From Flavobacteriales bacterium (GTDB lineage Bacteria > Bacteroidota > Bacteroidia > NS11-12g > UBA9320): a DNA stretch of 64,000 bases. The translations under genes were made by a program, and so were the position numbers. The stretch covers positions 310,001 through 374,000 of the forward strand of contig JACJZT010000002.1 of the NCBI GenBank assembly GCA_020635455.1, written 5' to 3'. The notes beneath the pieces are model-generated. The model saw only the letters and a list, made by a program, of their open reading frames with translations, was not told the DNA's origin and searched no databases. Shown piece by piece: positions 1 to 9,800 of this stretch (within the stretch, counting starts at the first letter, position 1; every line of letters starts with the position of its first letter).

Positions 1-10
1 TAATTAAGAT

Positions 11-427
11 ATGAAAGGCACATTTAAAATTTGTTTGCTGGTTTTACTAGGGGTGTTTTCCAGTTCGTTTACCATGGATTCGGGCAGTACAAGCCCCAAA
101 CCCGTTTATGAAAAACCATACATGATCGTTGGTCAGATGCCTCGCTTTCCGGGAGGAAAAGCAGCTATGCAGAGATACATCAGCGAAAAAATGGTTTATC
201 CTTTTGAAGCCATGAAAAACAATGTGCAGGGAAAAGTGAACGTCCAGTTTGTTGTAGATAAGGATGGAAGCATTGTTGACGTGAAAGCGGTTGGTCAGAA
301 ATTAGGATACGGTTTAGAAGAAAGTGCAGTAAAGTTATTCACAGATATGCCTAAGTGGGTGCCCGGAAGACAAGACGGAATAGCAGTTCCTGTTTACATG
401 ATGATCCCGATTTTGTTCTCAATATAG
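11..427 (+). CDS. TonB C-terminal domain protein (small, exported)
   Basis: 138 residues. A hydrophobic N-terminal signal segment (about residues 5-21) is followed by a TonB-C-like domain. Visible hallmarks are PRFPGG near residue 44, the YPFEAMKNNVQGKVNVQFVV stretch near 63-82, and DKDGSI. This fold normally carries the C-terminal part of TonB that contacts the TonB box of outer membrane receptors. Here there is no proline-rich periplasmic spacer, so it looks like one of the many short Bacteroidota TonB-C proteins whose partner is unknown. It ends 3 bases before ruvX and is probably co-transcribed. The family call is good; the role is inferred. Confidence 0.85.
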   Translation: MKGTFKICLLVLLGVFSSSFTMDSGSTSPKPVYEKPYMIVGQMPRFPGGKAAMQRYISEKMVYPFEAMKNNVQGKVNVQFVVDKDGSIVDVKAVGQKLGYGLEESAVKLFTDMPKWVPGRQDGIAVPVYMMIPILFSI

Positions 428-430
428 TTA

Positions 431-844
431 ATGGGCAGAATTGTTGCCATTGATTATGGCACCAAAAAAGTTGGAATAGCCGTTACCGACCCTCTCAAAA
501 TTATTGCAACCGGTTTAGCAACCGTTCATTCATCTCAAATCCTCGATTATTTAATTACGTACTCCAGAACTGAGGAGATCGAAACGATCGTGGTTGGTCT
601 CCCAAAACAATCGACTGGAGAGCCATCCGAAACTGAAAAATACATCCTGCCTTTTATAAAAAAGTTGAAATCCGTACTTCCCGGAATAGAGGTCGTGCGC
701 TTTGATGAACGATATACTACGGTTCTTGCAACTCGCTCATTATTAGACGGAGGTTACAAAAAAAAAGACAGGCAAAACAAAAAACTTTTGGATTCTGTAA
801 GTGCTACCATAATTTTGCAGGATTATTTAAATTCAGCCAAATGA
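431..844 (+). CDS. ruvX: Holliday junction resolvase-like / pre-16S rRNA nuclease RuvX (YqgF)
   Basis: 137 residues, normal length for the family. The RNase H-like fold is shown by the N-terminal IVAIDYGTKKVGIAVTD motif with its first catalytic Asp, the VVGLPKQSTGEPSETE loop, and the FDERYTT motif near residue 92 with the acidic catalytic pair. Family members process the 5' end of 16S rRNA and were earlier described as Holliday resolvases. The stop codon overlaps the def start (ATGA), so the two are translationally coupled. Confident. Confidence 0.95.
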   Translation: MGRIVAIDYGTKKVGIAVTDPLKIIATGLATVHSSQILDYLITYSRTEEIETIVVGLPKQSTGEPSETEKYILPFIKKLKSVLPGIEVVRFDERYTTVLATRSLLDGGYKKKDRQNKKLLDSVSATIILQDYLNSAK

Positions 845-1392
845 TATATCCAATTCGGGCATACGGAGATCCTGTATTGAAAAAAAAATGCAGAGATATT
901 CCTGAAGATTATATGGAACTCAACAAACTCATCGACGACATGTATGAAACCATGTATGCCAGTAACGGAGTTGGTTTGGCTGCTCCTCAAATCGGAAAGG
1001 ACATTCGCTTGTTTGTGATCGATACACAGAACTTTAGTGAAAACAAACAAAAAGGTGTTAAAAAAACCTTTATCAATGCCAGAATACTTGATGAATCCGG
1101 AATAGAATGGGATTTTGAGGAAGGTTGCCTGAGCATTCCAACCGTCAGGGAAGCTGTTAAAAGAAAACCTGATCTAAGGATCCGATATCAGGATGAGAAT
1201 TTTAAATGGCATGAAGAAGGTTACTCCGAAATTGAGGCCAGAGTGATACAGCATGAATACGATCACATCGAAGGAATTCTTTTTACTGACCATCTTTCGG
1301 CATTCAAAAAACAGTTGCTTAAAGGAAAACTGAATAACATTTCAAAAGGCAAGGTTGAAATTGATTACAAAATGAAGTTTTATAACCAATAG
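841..1392 (+). CDS. def: Peptide deformylase
   Basis: 183 residues. Removes the formyl group from the N-terminal methionine of new proteins. All three metal-binding motifs are present: GVGLAAPQIG (about 43-52), EEGCLS with the metal ligand Cys96, and QHEYDHIEG with His138, Glu139 and His142. Length is typical. It starts inside the ruvX stop codon and ends one base before the next gene, so it belongs to the ruvX-def-membrane protein-maf operon. Confidence 0.97.
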   Translation: MIYPIRAYGDPVLKKKCRDIPEDYMELNKLIDDMYETMYASNGVGLAAPQIGKDIRLFVIDTQNFSENKQKGVKKTFINARILDESGIEWDFEEGCLSIPTVREAVKRKPDLRIRYQDENFKWHEEGYSEIEARVIQHEYDHIEGILFTDHLSAFKKQLLKGKLNNISKGKVEIDYKMKFYNQ

Positions 1393-1393
1393 A

Positions 1394-2224
1394 ATGCTTT
1401 ACCCATCCAGGAAATTTTACTTCCTAAATGCATTTCTTATTGTAATCATCCAAATTCTGGCAGCGTATTTTCTTGGATTTTCAAATCGTCTTGGAGATGT
1501 TTTTGATCCTGAGCACCTCAGTATCTATTTAATTACCTTCATGATCTCCATATTGTCGTTCGAAGTTTCGTATCTTATGAAAGCCCTATATGGTTCCGAT
1601 AGTATTCGAACGTTTAACGGATTTCTTCTATTTGTACCGGTATTGTTCGCATCAGCGATCTTATTGTTTGCCTTTACTATAAATTCCGAACTTTTTTGGC
1701 TTAGTATTAAAGCTTTGATAATTCTGGTAGCCAGTAGCATTCTTACTAAGCGGTCTTTTGTAATTTCTTCTTTCTTAAACTCTATTTTATTGGGCCTTAC
1801 ACTATACTATCTTTCTAAAATGGATCCCAATATGAAACAAAGCCTGGCTGTTATTTTTTCGGTATTCATTCTTGGTATGAATTTTATTCGCCTCTTACTT
1901 ACACGATTTGACCGAACGGAGATGTCGTATCCTGAGAAAAATAGTCATCAAATCCGTTTGAACACGATACGCTGGATCGCCATAGCTTTTATTTTTCTAT
2001 TCATTCTGATCCTGACCACCGGAGTTCGGCTGATCTTACTAAGATACTTTACTCCTCCACTTAGTTATGTTTTTATTACCTATTTGGTACTTTGTATCGG
2101 CATACCCTTGTTTTACATAATGTCCATACTGCAATTGCCTGAAAAGGATCATGGTTACCGCAATTTGCACAAAGTTGCATTGTACGCATTCGTTAGTCTT
2201 ATCTTATCAATGTTGTTTTTTTAA
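1394..2224 (+). CDS. Polytopic membrane protein, possibly a UbiA-fold homologue without active-site motifs
   Basis: 276 residues with about eight hydrophobic segments. Not clearly recognised. Read against UbiA-type prenyltransferases of Bacteroidota from memory, several parts line up: the ALIILVASSILTKRSFVISS region (about 109-128), the FILGMNFIRLLLTRFDRTE region (about 158-176) and the end (PEKDHGYRNLHKVALYAFVS). A UbiA-type geranylgeranyltransferase often precedes maf in this phylum, as this gene does. However, the two Asp-rich Mg/diphosphate motifs (NDxxDxxxD and DxxD) are missing. It may be a pseudoenzyme or an unrelated protein. It overlaps maf by one base. Real gene: sure. Family: tentative. 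Confidence 0.8.
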   Translation: MLYPSRKFYFLNAFLIVIIQILAAYFLGFSNRLGDVFDPEHLSIYLITFMISILSFEVSYLMKALYGSDSIRTFNGFLLFVPVLFASAILLFAFTINSELFWLSIKALIILVASSILTKRSFVISSFLNSILLGLTLYYLSKMDPNMKQSLAVIFSVFILGMNFIRLLLTRFDRTEMSYPEKNSHQIRLNTIRWIAIAFIFLFILILTTGVRLILLRYFTPPLSYVFITYLVLCIGIPLFYIMSILQLPEKDHGYRNLHKVALYAFVSLILSMLFF

Positions 2225-2781
2225 TGAAAATATTACTGGGTTCAAAATCTCCACGTCGACAGGAACTTTTAAAAGCCTGTAACATTGATTTTACTTTGAT
2301 TGATATTATTTGTGACGAAACTTTTCCGGATACCATGAGGGTTGTTGAAATTGCTGAACATCTCGCAATTAAGAAGTCGAAAGCTTACAAAGGCTCGCTT
2401 CAGGATTCATTACTGCTGACAGCAGATACAACTGTAATTCTTGGTAATAAAGTGTTAAACAAACCAAAGAATGAACAGCATGCTATTGATATGTTGCTCG
2501 AACTTTCCGGAAATGTTCACCAGGTGCTTACGGGTGTTTGTCTTCGTACCGATAAAAGTATGGTTTCCTTTACAGAAAGTACAGATGTTCATTTCAAAAA
2601 ACTCTACCTAAAGAATATTGAATATTACGTAAGAAATTACAAACCTTTCGACAAAGCCGGGGCTTATGGAATTCAGGAATGGATCGGGCTTACAGGAATC
2701 ACGAAAATAGTAGGTGATTATTATAATGTAGTTGGTTTACCGGTTCAAAAAATTGTGGAACAACTAAGATCAACGTTCTAG
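2224..2781 (+). CDS. maf: Maf-family nucleoside triphosphate pyrophosphatase
   Basis: 185 residues. Maf proteins hydrolyse non-canonical or modified nucleoside triphosphates (dTTP/UTP-type) to the monophosphate. Visible motifs: LLGSKSPRRQELL at the N-terminus (the phosphate-binding SxSPRR signature), DETFP near residue 31, ADTTVILGNKVLNKP near 67 with a catalytic Asp, and FDKAGAYGIQ near 142. Last gene of the ruvX operon. Its 3' end overlaps the convergent 2770-3294 gene by 12 bases. Confidence 0.94.
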   Translation: MKILLGSKSPRRQELLKACNIDFTLIDIICDETFPDTMRVVEIAEHLAIKKSKAYKGSLQDSLLLTADTTVILGNKVLNKPKNEQHAIDMLLELSGNVHQVLTGVCLRTDKSMVSFTESTDVHFKKLYLKNIEYYVRNYKPFDKAGAYGIQEWIGLTGITKIVGDYYNVVGLPVQKIVEQLRSTF

Positions 2782-3294
2782 TTTTTCGATCCTTCTCAGT
2801 ACTTTTTGACATGTGTTAAGTAATCCGGAAGATGCATTAGGCATCAAACTTTCTGTGATTACCCGCAGCTCATTCGCTATTTCCGGCTCTTTTAACAGAA
2901 TATGTGAAAGGGTATGCAAACAAAATGCCTTAACCGCAATGGATTGTTCCGGATCGGATACCCATTGAAAACAGATGTAAGTGGCTGTTCCTATATATTT
3001 TTCCGGTATTTCAATATCTCTTAAGACTCTTGAAATGGCCCTAAATACGCAATCGGGAGTGTTTGAATCCGTTGAGTCGATCAATTCATCTAATCGTTCC
3101 AGAAACCAGATCGGTCGTTTAACGCCTGCAAATCCAAGTGCCCACGAAGGCCCGATATTTTTGAATTTTTTATGTTGAATAACCAGATCTGTCAATTTGT
3201 CAAACAAATCTTTCTCCTGAATAACTTTGGAAAGGATGGTTTCCAGCTCTTTCTTGCCGGGTCTATACTTAAATAATGATTCTATTTGATTCAA
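2770..3294 (-). CDS. Hypothetical all-helical protein
   Basis: 174 residues, not recognised. It looks wholly alpha-helical, with amphipathic segments such as AVKAFCLHTLSHILLKEPEI (about 120-139), as in HEAT-like repeat proteins. No signal peptide or membrane segment. The only start in frame is TTG at 3294, since the next Met lies near the C-terminus, so the start is uncertain. It is convergent with maf (12-base overlap) and 42 bases downstream of the 369-residue gene. Confidence 0.65.
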   Translation of the reverse strand: MNQIESLFKYRPGKKELETILSKVIQEKDLFDKLTDLVIQHKKFKNIGPSWALGFAGVKRPIWFLERLDELIDSTDSNTPDCVFRAISRVLRDIEIPEKYIGTATYICFQWVSDPEQSIAVKAFCLHTLSHILLKEPEIANELRVITESLMPNASSGLLNTCQKVLRRIEKLER

Positions 3295-3336
3295 TAGGAG
3301 ACTAAATGAGTTTTTTCAAAACTAAGAATTATTCTG

Positions 3337-4446
3337 TTAATCAGAATACATTAAAGGTTCATAATGTGTTTTGATCAGTGGCCATTTGTCCGGGTATTCT
3401 TTAAAACAAAATAAGATCCTTTCTCTATGTTTTTTTATGGAGTCGGTAAGGGCAGGAGCAGAAATTGGGGGTTCACAGGAGGCTGCAATGTTTTTACCCA
3501 AAATTGGTTGATCTGCGTTCAATAATCTAACAACAGCTTCTTCATATTTATCCAGCAAACCAATGGTTCTATTTAACCGAACCTTTTTAAAAGGAAGTTT
3601 TTTAGATTCGTTATTTTCCCAGGTCTTACTTGATGTTGTTTGTTTTTCAGGATATTTTGTGGAAGAATTTTCATTTAGATCTTCTTTTGAAAGTACAGTT
3701 TCTTTATTAGCTGATCTGAATTCATCAAAAAAGAAACTTTGAAAAATAATTTCTTTAGAATCCGGAAATAGGGTAGTGGACAATTCATAGGTCTTGAGAA
3801 CGATACTTTTTAATTGTTCCCTGCTTCCTTCGAAGGATTTTAAGCGTTCAATGAAAGAAGAACTCAGGACAATTTTTGAATTCATCAAGTTTTCTTGCTC
3901 GAGAACATCCAAAACCATAGAATGAAAGAATTTATAAAAGATAAAATCGACTTCATTTAACTTATTATTTAATTCATCTATTATAAACGACTGATTTTTA
4001 ACAATATGGAGCAAATCTTCTAATTGCAGAAGATTGTCCTTTTTAGGTTTGACATTATTAGACAACCACTCATTGACAAGTTGCTTAATTAAGTATTTTT
4101 GATCTCTTCCGTAAAACATATCGGCATTTCCGGTATGCTCCTTGAACTTAATTACAAGAATTGTTTTTTCGGGGAGATTTTGAAATTGATTAAAATTAAT
4201 GGTCAGTACAGGCTCATTGGAATGCTGAAGGAGATCAAGCTGCATGCCCTTGCTTTCATTCGTTAATATCAATTCATTATAATCCGACCATACAGCCTCT
4301 TTACCTTGCTTTTCAATGTTCTTTAATAGCTCATCCTGGCTCAATGAATCAGGGTTGGACATTCTACCCGCAAGTACCTCACGCTTACTTTCGCTGACCT
4401 TTAAAATAAACTCTATTGAAGGGATTAAGTTTATCAATTTTTGCAT
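3337..4446 (-). CDS. Uncharacterised protein with a possible C-terminal helix-turn-helix region
   Basis: 369 residues, ATG start at 4446, family not recognised. No signal peptide or membrane segment. The N-terminal third (1-125) is a mixed alpha/beta region. A helical middle follows (about 130-235), then a Ser/Asn/Lys-rich linker (about 250-285), then a basic helical C-terminus (about 295-369) with ILGKNIAASCEPPISAPALT followed by SIKKHRERI, which reads like a helix-turn-helix. Just upstream lies a cluster of CTTAATT/AATTAAG heptamers with a 16-bp palindrome, so self-regulation is an attractive guess, but it is inference only. Confidence 0.75.
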   Translation of the reverse strand: MQKLINLIPSIEFILKVSESKREVLAGRMSNPDSLSQDELLKNIEKQGKEAVWSDYNELILTNESKGMQLDLLQHSNEPVLTINFNQFQNLPEKTILVIKFKEHTGNADMFYGRDQKYLIKQLVNEWLSNNVKPKKDNLLQLEDLLHIVKNQSFIIDELNNKLNEVDFIFYKFFHSMVLDVLEQENLMNSKIVLSSSFIERLKSFEGSREQLKSIVLKTYELSTTLFPDSKEIIFQSFFFDEFRSANKETVLSKEDLNENSSTKYPEKQTTSSKTWENNESKKLPFKKVRLNRTIGLLDKYEEAVVRLLNADQPILGKNIAASCEPPISAPALTDSIKKHRERILFCFKEYPDKWPLIKTHYEPLMYSD

Positions 4447-4454
4447 TTCTATTT

Positions 4455-4524
4455 AATTAAGTACACAAATTTATGCACTTAATTGCAATTAAGCAAAATT
4501 AAATTTAAGCTTAATTCTACTTAA
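4455..4524. promoter_or_regulatory. Array of CTTAATT/AATTAAG boxes with a 16-bp palindrome
   Basis: AATTAAG occurs at 4455-4461 and 4487-4493. CTTAATT occurs at 4478-4484 and 4510-4516. Each pair is spaced exactly 32 bp, about three helical turns. The central copies form a perfect palindrome, CTTAATTGCAATTAAG (4478-4493). A near copy, CTTAATA, is at 4520-4526, at the end of the EamA gene. The array lies 9-78 bp upstream of the 369-residue gene and looks like an operator for a dimeric regulator. AT-richness makes some chance matching possible. Confidence 0.45.
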
Positions 4525-5399
4525 TATCGTCTTACAACCAGAACACCGATCAAAATAAGCCCCAGAGAAACAAATTGAACAACTCCAAATGCTTCATTAA
4601 AGTAAATACCCCAGAGAGACGAAACGATTGGCATTAAGTAGGTCACCGTAGATGCAAACAAACCTGAGGATATTTGAATTAAGCGATTAAATAAAATTAA
4701 GCCAATAGCAGTACCAAACAGGCCCAGAGTTACAACACTTAAGGTACCATTTATGTATTCAGGACTTAGAACTTCCTTAATTGGAAATTGAATGAAAGAA
4801 AGTATTCCAAAAGCCGGAATGGAAACTAAACTAATGGGAATGGCAGCAATTGTAACAGGTGGAAACTTACTTAATTTGGATTCGATAATGTTTACATTGA
4901 TACCGTAAAAAAGAGTTGCCAACATCGCAAGTAAACTGTATTCAGGATGTGTCTCAATACCTCCCTGGGGTTTATTTAATACCAGGCTTAAAGCACCTGC
5001 AAAACCTAGCAGAACACCTAAAATCTTATAACGACTAAATTTCTTTGAAAATAATAGTACCCCTGAAATCAGAGTAAAGAATGGGGTTAAAGTGTTCAAA
5101 GCACCTGCGGTAGAGCTCTGAATATACGTTTGGGCATAGGCAAAGAAGAAAGCCGGGAAAAAATTACCAAGTAAGCCTGCCAGAATAAACCAGTGAAGAT
5201 CCTTAAGGTACTTCTTACGGAAAATGTATATACTGAATGGAATAAATAGTAAACCGGCAATGCAAAGTCTGAAAGAAGCCATTTCAATGGCCGTATAACA
5301 CTTCAGCCCTTCATGCATTAGTATAAATGAACTACCCCAAATTATTGATAATGAAATTAGTAATAACCATCCAAGTGGTCTTTTTCCTTCTAATATCAT
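4521..5399 (-). CDS. EamA/DMT-family transporter
   Basis: 292 residues with ten predicted hydrophobic helices arranged as two EamA repeats (about 12-140 and 155-290). Family landmarks include IIWGSSFILMHEGLKCYTAI in helix 1-2 and the SSLWGIYFNEAFGVVQ stretch near helix 9. DMT transporters export metabolites or amino acids; the substrate cannot be told from sequence. ATG start at 5399. The next gene, mnmD, is divergent. The stop lies next to the CTTAATT box array. Confidence 0.9.
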   Translation of the reverse strand: MILEGKRPLGWLLLISLSIIWGSSFILMHEGLKCYTAIEMASFRLCIAGLLFIPFSIYIFRKKYLKDLHWFILAGLLGNFFPAFFFAYAQTYIQSSTAGALNTLTPFFTLISGVLLFSKKFSRYKILGVLLGFAGALSLVLNKPQGGIETHPEYSLLAMLATLFYGINVNIIESKLSKFPPVTIAAIPISLVSIPAFGILSFIQFPIKEVLSPEYINGTLSVVTLGLFGTAIGLILFNRLIQISSGLFASTVTYLMPIVSSLWGIYFNEAFGVVQFVSLGLILIGVLVVRRY

Positions 5400-5495
5400 A
5401 CGTTCATCAAGTTAACATGCAACAAATGGTCGCCTTTTCAATATGTTTCAAAAAATCATTTTATGTTGTTTTATTAAAATATTAAGGCATCCTTC

Positions 5496-5503
5496 TAACT
5501 TTG
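5496..5503 (+). promoter_or_regulatory. Candidate Bacteroidota -7 box (TAACTTTG) upstream of mnmD
   Basis: TAACTTTG fits the TAnnTTTG consensus and lies 36 bases before the ATG at 5539. No good -33 TTTG was seen at the usual 19-21 base spacing. It lies inside the longer possible ORF, which favours the internal start. Confidence 0.35.
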
Positions 5504-5538
5504 CTTCAGTTTTTGCAAAGAGGCAAATTTTATTCTTT

Positions 5539-6207
5539 ATGATTAATAAAAAAAGTCATTTAAAAGTTATTCTTACTGAGGATAAAAGTGCAACCATTTA
5601 CAATGAAGATTTAGACGAAACGTATCACTCAAAATATGGTGCATTAAGTGAATCCTTGCATATATACATAAAGAATGGTTTACACAAATGCCCCAAACAA
5701 AGTATAAACATCCTGGAAGTAGGTTACGGTACCGGATTAAATGCTGCCTTGACCTTTGCTGAAGCTCAAAGTTCCCCAAAAGAGATCTATTATACAGGAG
5801 TGGAAAATTGCATACTGCAACCGAATGTACTGAGGACGTTTTGTGATTCATTTTCCCCTGATATTTCGAAACAGATCTTATCCCTGGATAGACTTAAATG
5901 GGGAAAGGAACATTACTTAAATAAATGGTTTACTTTGATTAAATTAAATATTGATATTCAATATTTTAATACAAATAAAAATTTTGATATTATTTACTTT
6001 GATGCTTTCGGTCCGGATAAGCAACCGGAGATCTGGAGCCGGGATATTCTCCAAAAAATGGCAGAATTCTTAAATTCCGGTGGATTTATGGTAACCTATT
6101 GTTCAAAAGGTACTGTAAAACGAGACCTGAAAAATGCAGGACTTAAAATTCTGAATCTACCCGGACCTCCCGGAAAACGAGAAATAACTTTGGCTTACAA
6201 GGACTGA
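5539..6207 (+). CDS. mnmD: tRNA (5-methylaminomethyl-2-thiouridine)-methyltransferase, stand-alone MnmD
   Basis: 222 residues from the ATG at 5539; the frame is open to 5443 but the extra 32 residues do not resemble the family. The class I SAM-binding motif appears as LEVGYGTGLNAALTF (about 56-70), and the signature IYFDAFGPDKQPEIWS with catalytic Asp and Trp is near 153-168. MnmD transfers the last methyl group onto U34 of some tRNAs. In gammaproteobacteria it is fused to MnmC1 oxidase; here it is a single domain, as usual in Bacteroidota. Convergent with the LolD-like ATPase, overlapping it by 13 bases. Confidence 0.92.
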   Translation: MINKKSHLKVILTEDKSATIYNEDLDETYHSKYGALSESLHIYIKNGLHKCPKQSINILEVGYGTGLNAALTFAEAQSSPKEIYYTGVENCILQPNVLRTFCDSFSPDISKQILSLDRLKWGKEHYLNKWFTLIKLNIDIQYFNTNKNFDIIYFDAFGPDKQPEIWSRDILQKMAEFLNSGGFMVTYCSKGTVKRDLKNAGLKILNLPGPPGKREITLAYKD

Positions 6208-6854
6208 AGTATTTGTCCGTCTTTTAACTGAATGATTCGGTCGCAGGATTGAGCCAATTGTTCATTATGTGTAACGATCATAAAAGTTTGATCAAATTTA
6301 TCCCGTAGCTTAAAAAACAGCTCGTTTAATTCTTTAGCATTTTTTGAATCGAGATTTCCGGTGGGTTCATCCGCCATTACGATCTTAGGATTGTTTATTA
6401 AGGCCCTTGCTACGGCTACACGTTGCTGTTCTCCGCCCGACATTTCAGAAGGCTTGTGTTTGATACGGTGATCTACCGATAAAAATCTCAGCAATTCTTT
6501 AGCCCTTGTTTCGAGTTCTGCACTTTTTTGTTTACGTATCCAACCCGGTATACACACGTTTTCCAAAGCTGTAAATTCCGGGAGCAAATGATGAAACTGA
6601 AAAACAAATCCAATTTTTTCATTCCTGAAGTTAGCCAGTTTATTACCTTTTAAGGCAGATACATTTATACCGTCAATAATTACTTCTCCTTGCGTTGGAA
6701 AATCCAAAGTTCCCAGTAATTGCAGCAAAGTGGTTTTACCGGCACCGGAAGCGCCCGTTATTGCAACCATTTCACCCCGTTTTATTTCAAGATCGATCCC
6801 TTTTAAAACGCTTAAATTACCAAAACTCTTTTGAAGGTTAATGCTGCGTATCAT
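6195..6854 (-). CDS. lolD: ABC transporter ATP-binding protein, LolD type
   Basis: 219 residues. Complete ABC ATPase: Walker A GASGAGKTT (about 35-43), Q-loop in FVFQFHHLLPEF (about 88-99), signature SGGEQQR (about 139-145), Walker B IVMADEP (about 158-164) and the switch His in IVTHNEQL. The LLPEFTALENV stretch is characteristic of LolD, the ATPase that drives lipoprotein release from the inner membrane together with a LolC/E permease. No permease gene is in the window. It follows the M1 peptidase by 6 bases and is probably co-transcribed with it. Confidence 0.88.
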   Translation of the reverse strand: MIRSINLQKSFGNLSVLKGIDLEIKRGEMVAITGASGAGKTTLLQLLGTLDFPTQGEVIIDGINVSALKGNKLANFRNEKIGFVFQFHHLLPEFTALENVCIPGWIRKQKSAELETRAKELLRFLSVDHRIKHKPSEMSGGEQQRVAVARALINNPKIVMADEPTGNLDSKNAKELNELFFKLRDKFDQTFMIVTHNEQLAQSCDRIIQLKDGQILQSL

Positions 6855-6860
6855 GCCTTA

Positions 6861-9800
6861 TTAAAAACAACGGTTAATGCCAATAACGTACCTGAAATCG
6901 ATGTAATCTGAATTTGGGTCCACTCTGTTCAATACAAAAGGAAAATCAACTCTAAGAGCAAGGGGAGCATTTGTTTTGAGTATTGGTTTAAAAGTTATCA
7001 ATGTACCCAAACCTGCATCAGCCCTCAAACCACTATACATACTGCCATTTCCAAGTATACCTGCATCGGCAAATATATACGGAAGAAATTTTACAAAACG
7101 AATGGAATTAAAAACTTTGTTCGAAAACAATTTACCAAATTCCAGTTCAGCATTTACGGAAACTCCTTTATTCCCATTTACGATCACAAAAGTATCACCT
7201 TCGGCAGAATTTGTTGCCCTGTAACCTGCATAGCCCCTTACATTCAATCCTCCACCGTATTGAAAGCTGTATTCCCCGACCTTGCCAAACCCAATCATGG
7301 ATTCAGGAATGATGCCCCTGCTTCTGGTGTATTTATTTTCGATCATATCTTCATTGTTTGCACCTGCAATAAATATTGAACTTTCTCCGGCAACATTACC
7401 ATGAAGGTATTGTACGTAAATCCTTGAATGTAGTTCCAGCTTTTTACCAATCGGGTTGGAATTGATCAGATTTAATCCGAGCCCCGAAAAAGAATAGTCG
7501 CTGAAAAGAGATGTATTTCTCAATTGAACACTCAGAATTGAATTACCGGTCAAATAATTTATCTTCTTTAGGTATTCCAGATTAAAAGTGGAATTGATAC
7601 GATCATTAATAAAAAATTGAGGATAAAGGCTGTAAGGGTTAGAAGACGAGGAACCCTTTTCATTTAACAATGCTCCTTTATTAAACATTCCAAAAGCCTT
7701 AAAACTAAACCTTAAAAGATCTTCACCAATTTTTTTGTCCAAACCGGTCTGGACAAACTTAATTCCATCAAGTGATCTGATTTTTAAATTAAGATCGAGC
7801 AAACGTCCAATTCTGGTTTTATAATTTACTGAAAAATGTATGAATTCTGTTTTAAAATCACTTGTGATATTGTCTTTTAACCACCCTGTATTATACCATA
7901 TTCCAAGATCGATAAGATGATGAATCTGCAAATAGGAACCCTCAAGCAGGAGTCCAGTTTTTATTCCGTCAACGCGGTTATACCACACTGCAGGCGTCCA
8001 CTTTACCGGGTATTTATAGAGGTCAAATTTTGTTTTAGCTCCTTTGTAATTCAGGCTTACATGCAAGCGATTGCTGTTGTTTAAACGATTAATATCTGCC
8101 AAACGGCCTGAAGTATCAATTTTAACTTCATGGATTCCTTCCGGTACAGAAACTCTGATCTTTCTACTTTTGTTGAGCATGTCCCAGGATATCCAGGGCG
8201 AATGAATGGTACTCGTTTTACTATTCTTTACGAAATAGGTATTGGGAATAATATGATGCTGTCTGCCTCCATTTTTCGTAATGATCGTAAAATCAACCGG
8301 CATGTGCAGGTTGCCTTTTCTTTGAATCTCAACAAAGTACTCGCCGGGCTTGCCCTTTATTTTTTTAACGGATTTGATCTTATAATCGATGGTTTGATTG
8401 GTGGTCAACCAGGCATCAAAAAACCAGTTCAGATCTACTTTGGTATAATTGATCATGGAACTTCTGAAATCTTCTTCATACGGATGACAAAGTTTCCATG
8501 AATTGAAATAATTTTTCATTGCTGCCAAAAAGAGATCATCTCCCAAAACGTATTGAAGATTGAACAACATGGTTGCTGTTTTATAATAAACCTGACTGTA
8601 ACCACCGCCATGTCTTACAACCGAATTGTAATGGTCGGAATGAACGTTCAGGGTTGCAGTATTCTCATTTAATACATGATTGTAAAAACCGGCATAAACA
8701 CTAGACCATTCAATTGAATTTGGGTACCGATCGTTTCCGGATATCCTTTTAAGGCACCAGGCAGTTAAAAACTGTGTAAAACCTTCATCCAGGGCTGCTC
8801 TGTACGTTTCATTATTTCCTACCATTCCGAAAAACCAATTATGTCCGACCTCATGGGCAATAAGCCCCTGATGACTTGGCCAACTGCCTCCGTCAAGCGT
8901 GATCATCGGATATTCCATACCATCGGCTGCATCCGCAGCAACCATTTTGGGATAAGCATACATTCCTATATCTTCAGAGTAGGTTTTAACCACCGCTGCA
9001 ACAAATTTAGCAGTTGGCTGCCAACGGTAAGCGTTTTGTTCCTGTACCAGAGCAATGCAGGAAATGTTATTCCAAACAACTTCACCAATTCGATAGGTAG
9101 GATCGGTGGTAAAAGCAAAATCATGTACATTAAAAGCAAACCATTTCCAGTTCTTATAACTTCCGTCAGGGATCACAGGCACAGAGATCTCTTTTACGGG
9201 ACGCTGAAAATTTGAAATATCTATCTTTTCCCTCAGTCCATTCGAATATATTTCATCTTTATTCCGGAGTATACCCGTAGCTTCACAGATATATTGATTT
9301 GGAAGTTTCAACTGAACATTGTAAACACCAAAATCACCATAAAACTCCTTTCCAATATGCTGATCCGTGGTCCATTTGAATTTTCGATCGTACACGGCCA
9401 GTCTTGGATACCAATGAACTCCGTCAAAATGTTTAAAATTATTATGATCGAATCGTTTCATTCTTCTTCGCATACTTCCGGCATCGAAATACGTTTGAAA
9501 ATCCATTTCAATGGTAAGTATCTCATTGGGCAAAAGAGGAGTTTGAAGATCAATGTATAAAATGGTATTGTCGATAATGAATTTTTTATTTTGTCCATTT
9601 ATTTTCAGATTTTCAACCGTGGTTCCAAGTCCCTGAGATTCATATTTTCCAAAGGAATTTTTCAGTTTTCCGCTTTTCTCCATCTTTGCTTTGTAACTCT
9701 CCGGTTGAAAAGCATTTTGGATAAGTCTGAAGTAAATTCTGTGTAGGGTATCCGGCGAATTGTTGGCATAGGCTATTTTTTCATAACCGGTAATAATTTC

